Positions 5,355 to 6,054 of a stretch of 6,054 nt of DNA are shown here, piece by piece (positions within the stretch are counted from its first letter, which is position 1; every line of letters starts with the position of its first letter). Made by a program: the position numbers and the translations under genes. The stretch is from Alphaproteobacteria bacterium (lineage in GTDB: Bacteria > Pseudomonadota > Alphaproteobacteria > Micropepsales > Micropepsaceae). The stretch lies in the NCBI GenBank assembly GCA_028869725.1, contig JAGWRJ010000226.1, forward strand, positions 1 to 6,054. Direction: 5' to 3'. The notes under the pieces were generated by a model. That model was not told where the DNA came from. It did not search any database and saw only the letters and a program-made list of their open reading frames with translations.

Positions 5355-5721
5355 TCGACCTTCTACTCCCCAACCTCGGACGTGCCAACCGCTGGTGATT
5401 GTACGGTCCTCGGTTGTAGATACCCAGCTTCGAGCCGTCGGGTATCGCGGACGGCAGCGATTGCGGGCCTTTCGCGCTGAATGTCCTGGCGCTGCAACGG
5501 TTCGGCCGCGACGCGGCCGATGGCTCCGCCGGCTTATTGCCCGATTCGAACTTTCAGCAGCGGGCGACCCAGACTCGCACTCGCGGACACTCTCTCATCC
5601 ACCCAAGCCCCGATGTCCACCTGATCGACAGAACGCAGAGGTGGCAACTGCGCGACGGCCAAAGCCGTAGGCCCCGATGAAGGGCAGCGAGCCAGAAACC
5701 AGCAATTCCTGTCAAAACTGC
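5355..5721. other. Stretch without a supported gene
   Basis: Between the hsdM start and the inverted repeat at 5722 I find no convincing gene. Open frames on both strands are short, Arg/Ser/Pro-rich and lack ribosome sites. The start region of the HsdM-like frame (5355-5375) carries its ribosome site. The rest is GC-rich and includes a 19-base interrupted palindrome (5502-5520). Confidence 0.4.
5502..5520. repeat. 19-base GC-rich palindrome
   Basis: TCGGCCGCG and CGCGGCCGA flank a single A, giving nine pairs on each side. In RNA it would form a strong GC hairpin, but no T-run follows on either strand. It could be a protein site, a transcription barrier or a chance GC-rich structure. Confidence 0.45.
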
Positions 5722-5761
5722 AACCAGCATAAAGTGTCAAAAGTGACAATTTATGCTGGTT
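5722..5761. repeat. 18-bp inverted repeat with a 4-base spacer next to the tRNA
   Basis: AACCAGCATAAAGTGTCA (5722-5739) and TGACAATTTATGCTGGTT (5744-5761) are complementary at 17 of 18 positions around AAAG. A further TGTCAAAA lies at 5710-5717 and repeats part of the left arm (5735-5742). It begins 36 bases beyond the mature tRNA 3' end and is much lower in GC than its surroundings. Read from the tRNA it is a hairpin with TTTT shortly after, so it may terminate tRNA transcription. Alternatively it is a recombinase site or the end of a mobile element. Confidence 0.8.
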
Positions 5762-5797
5762 TGTCCACCGAACCGCGCGGCGATCTTGCGTTGTGAA

Positions 5798-5834
5798 TGG
5801 GCCCACCAGGACTCGAACCTGGAACCAAGGGATT
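5798..5834 (-). tRNA. tRNA with CAU-type anticodon arm, probably tRNA-Ile2(CAU); 3' exon only
   Basis: On the minus strand the 3' exon reads AATCCCTTGGTT, then the T arm CCAGG-TTCGAGT-CCTGG (5822-5806), then TGGGCCC (5805-5799) as the 3' strand of the acceptor stem, and A (5798) as discriminator. The AA-TCCCT-TGG order after the anticodon matches tRNA-Ile2(CAU), whose known intron-containing homologue in Azoarcus is split just 5' of the same AAUC. The elongator tRNA-Met(CAU) has a similar arm and is the alternative, because the anticodon itself lies in the 5' exon outside the window. The 3' CCA is not encoded: TTC follows the discriminator. That is unusual for beta- and gammaproteobacterial tRNA genes and suggests that the 3' flank has been replaced. 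Confidence 0.8.
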
Positions 5835-6054
5835 CGCGTGACCCGGGGATTTCTGCCCGGCGCGGACTATCTCTTCGCCCGCAGCTTTCGCTGGTGGGGC
5901 GCGGGACGCTCTAGCCTGTCATCAAGGGCACTGTAGCCCTCAGGTAGTCTCTGCACCTTCCGGCGGTGTACCGCCGGCTTGGCTCAGGATTGCCACCGGC
6001 CGAGCCGCTGAGGTTTCCCTGAATTCGTCCCGATCCCGTCCGCGGCTTTCGCCG
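5835..6054 (-). ncRNA. Group I self-splicing intron in the tRNA anticodon loop (Azoarcus type, probably IC3); 5' end outside window
   Basis: The minus strand shows the group I core in order. P3 5' is GGGACG (6031-6026) and P4 5' is TTCAGG (6023-6018). GAAACCTCAGC leads into P5, which closes with GGCAAT. P4 3' is CCTGAG (5988-5983), followed by CCAAGC. The P6a hairpin has CCGGCGG and CCGCCGG arms (5977-5960). P7 5' is GCAGAGACTA (5954-5945) and P3 3' is CGTCCC (5908-5903). P8 is capped by a GAAA tetraloop (5893-5882). P7 3' is AAGAGATAGTCC (5875-5864). The P9 stem is at 5860-5843, and the last base is the expected terminal G (5835). The blocks GAAACCT-AGC, GGCAA, GAGCCAAGC and AGAGACTA closely match the Azoarcus tRNA-Ile intron as I remember it. 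The intron RNA splices itself using guanosine and so restores the tRNA. An additional hairpin (5915-5944) lies between P7 5' and P3 3'. P1, most of P2 and the 5' splice site lie beyond 6054. Confidence 0.9.

Noticed and set aside
4893..5480. A 195-codon open frame on the plus strand
   Set aside because: Antisense to the HsdM/HsdR fusion for most of its length, with a composition typical of antisense translation and no family match.
5798..5834. Reading the exon as tRNA-Arg(CCU), as in the Agrobacterium intron
   Set aside because: The 3' anticodon arm AATCCCTTGG fits CAU-type tRNAs and not the usual AAGC...-type arm of tRNA-Arg(CCU). The Met/Ile ambiguity remains because the anticodon is outside the window.
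1..6054. CRISPR array
   Set aside because: No regularly spaced short repeats were seen. The only repeated blocks are the two attC sites, 372 bases apart.

Overview
This is a high-GC (about 60% by eye) proteobacterial accessory region with few intact genes. The tRNA intron, the integron cassettes, the BcepMu gp16-like protein and the type I R-M remnant all suggest a beta- or gammaproteobacterium. The attC sites are similar in style to chromosomal integrons such as those of Xanthomonas, but the genus cannot be fixed from the sequence. The whole looks like the scarred end of a genomic island beside a tRNA gene.

Layout, left to right. Positions 1-192 (+) hold the tail of an AAA/ORC-type ATPase that stops early. 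Positions 308-678 (-) are a chimera: the first ~50 codons of an IS3-family OrfA joined to the last ~75 codons of a tyrosine recombinase. Positions ~928-2260 (-) are a small integron cassette array. It has two 59-bp attC sites and three hypothetical genes, and no integrase gene lies anywhere in the window (a CALIN-type cluster). Positions 2486-2956 (-) are an Xre/MbcA/ParS-like antitoxin-type gene whose middle third is in another frame, through two compensating frameshifts. An AT-rich stretch around 3060-3230 carries a 16-bp perfect palindrome and a good sigma70-like promoter. That promoter faces a BcepMu gp16-family DNA-binding protein (3233-3520, +). A second, degenerate copy of the same domain follows in the same frame after one stop codon (3521-3721). 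Positions 3633-5354 (-) are an in-frame fusion of the HsdM N-terminus to the helicase part of HsdR, with the HsdR C-terminus also lost. Positions 5355-5797 have no gene but contain an 18-bp inverted repeat. The right end (5798-6054, -) is the 3' half of a CAU-anticodon-type tRNA (most likely tRNA-Ile2) interrupted by an Azoarcus-type group I intron. The intron's P3-P9 core is visible, while its 5' end and the 5' exon lie outside the window.

How the parts fit. I infer that the intron-containing tRNA is the chromosomal anchor and that successive mobile elements (IS3, tyrosine recombinase, integron cassettes, prophage-like regulator, type I R-M) have landed and been cut down next to it. The genes most likely to be expressed intact are the cassette ORFs and the 95-aa gp16-like protein. 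The R-M, recombinase, transposase and antitoxin-like genes are remnants. The strongest items for a second look are the tRNA intron with its extra hairpin, the integrase-less cassette array, the HsdM::HsdR fusion and the tandem gp16-like repeat.
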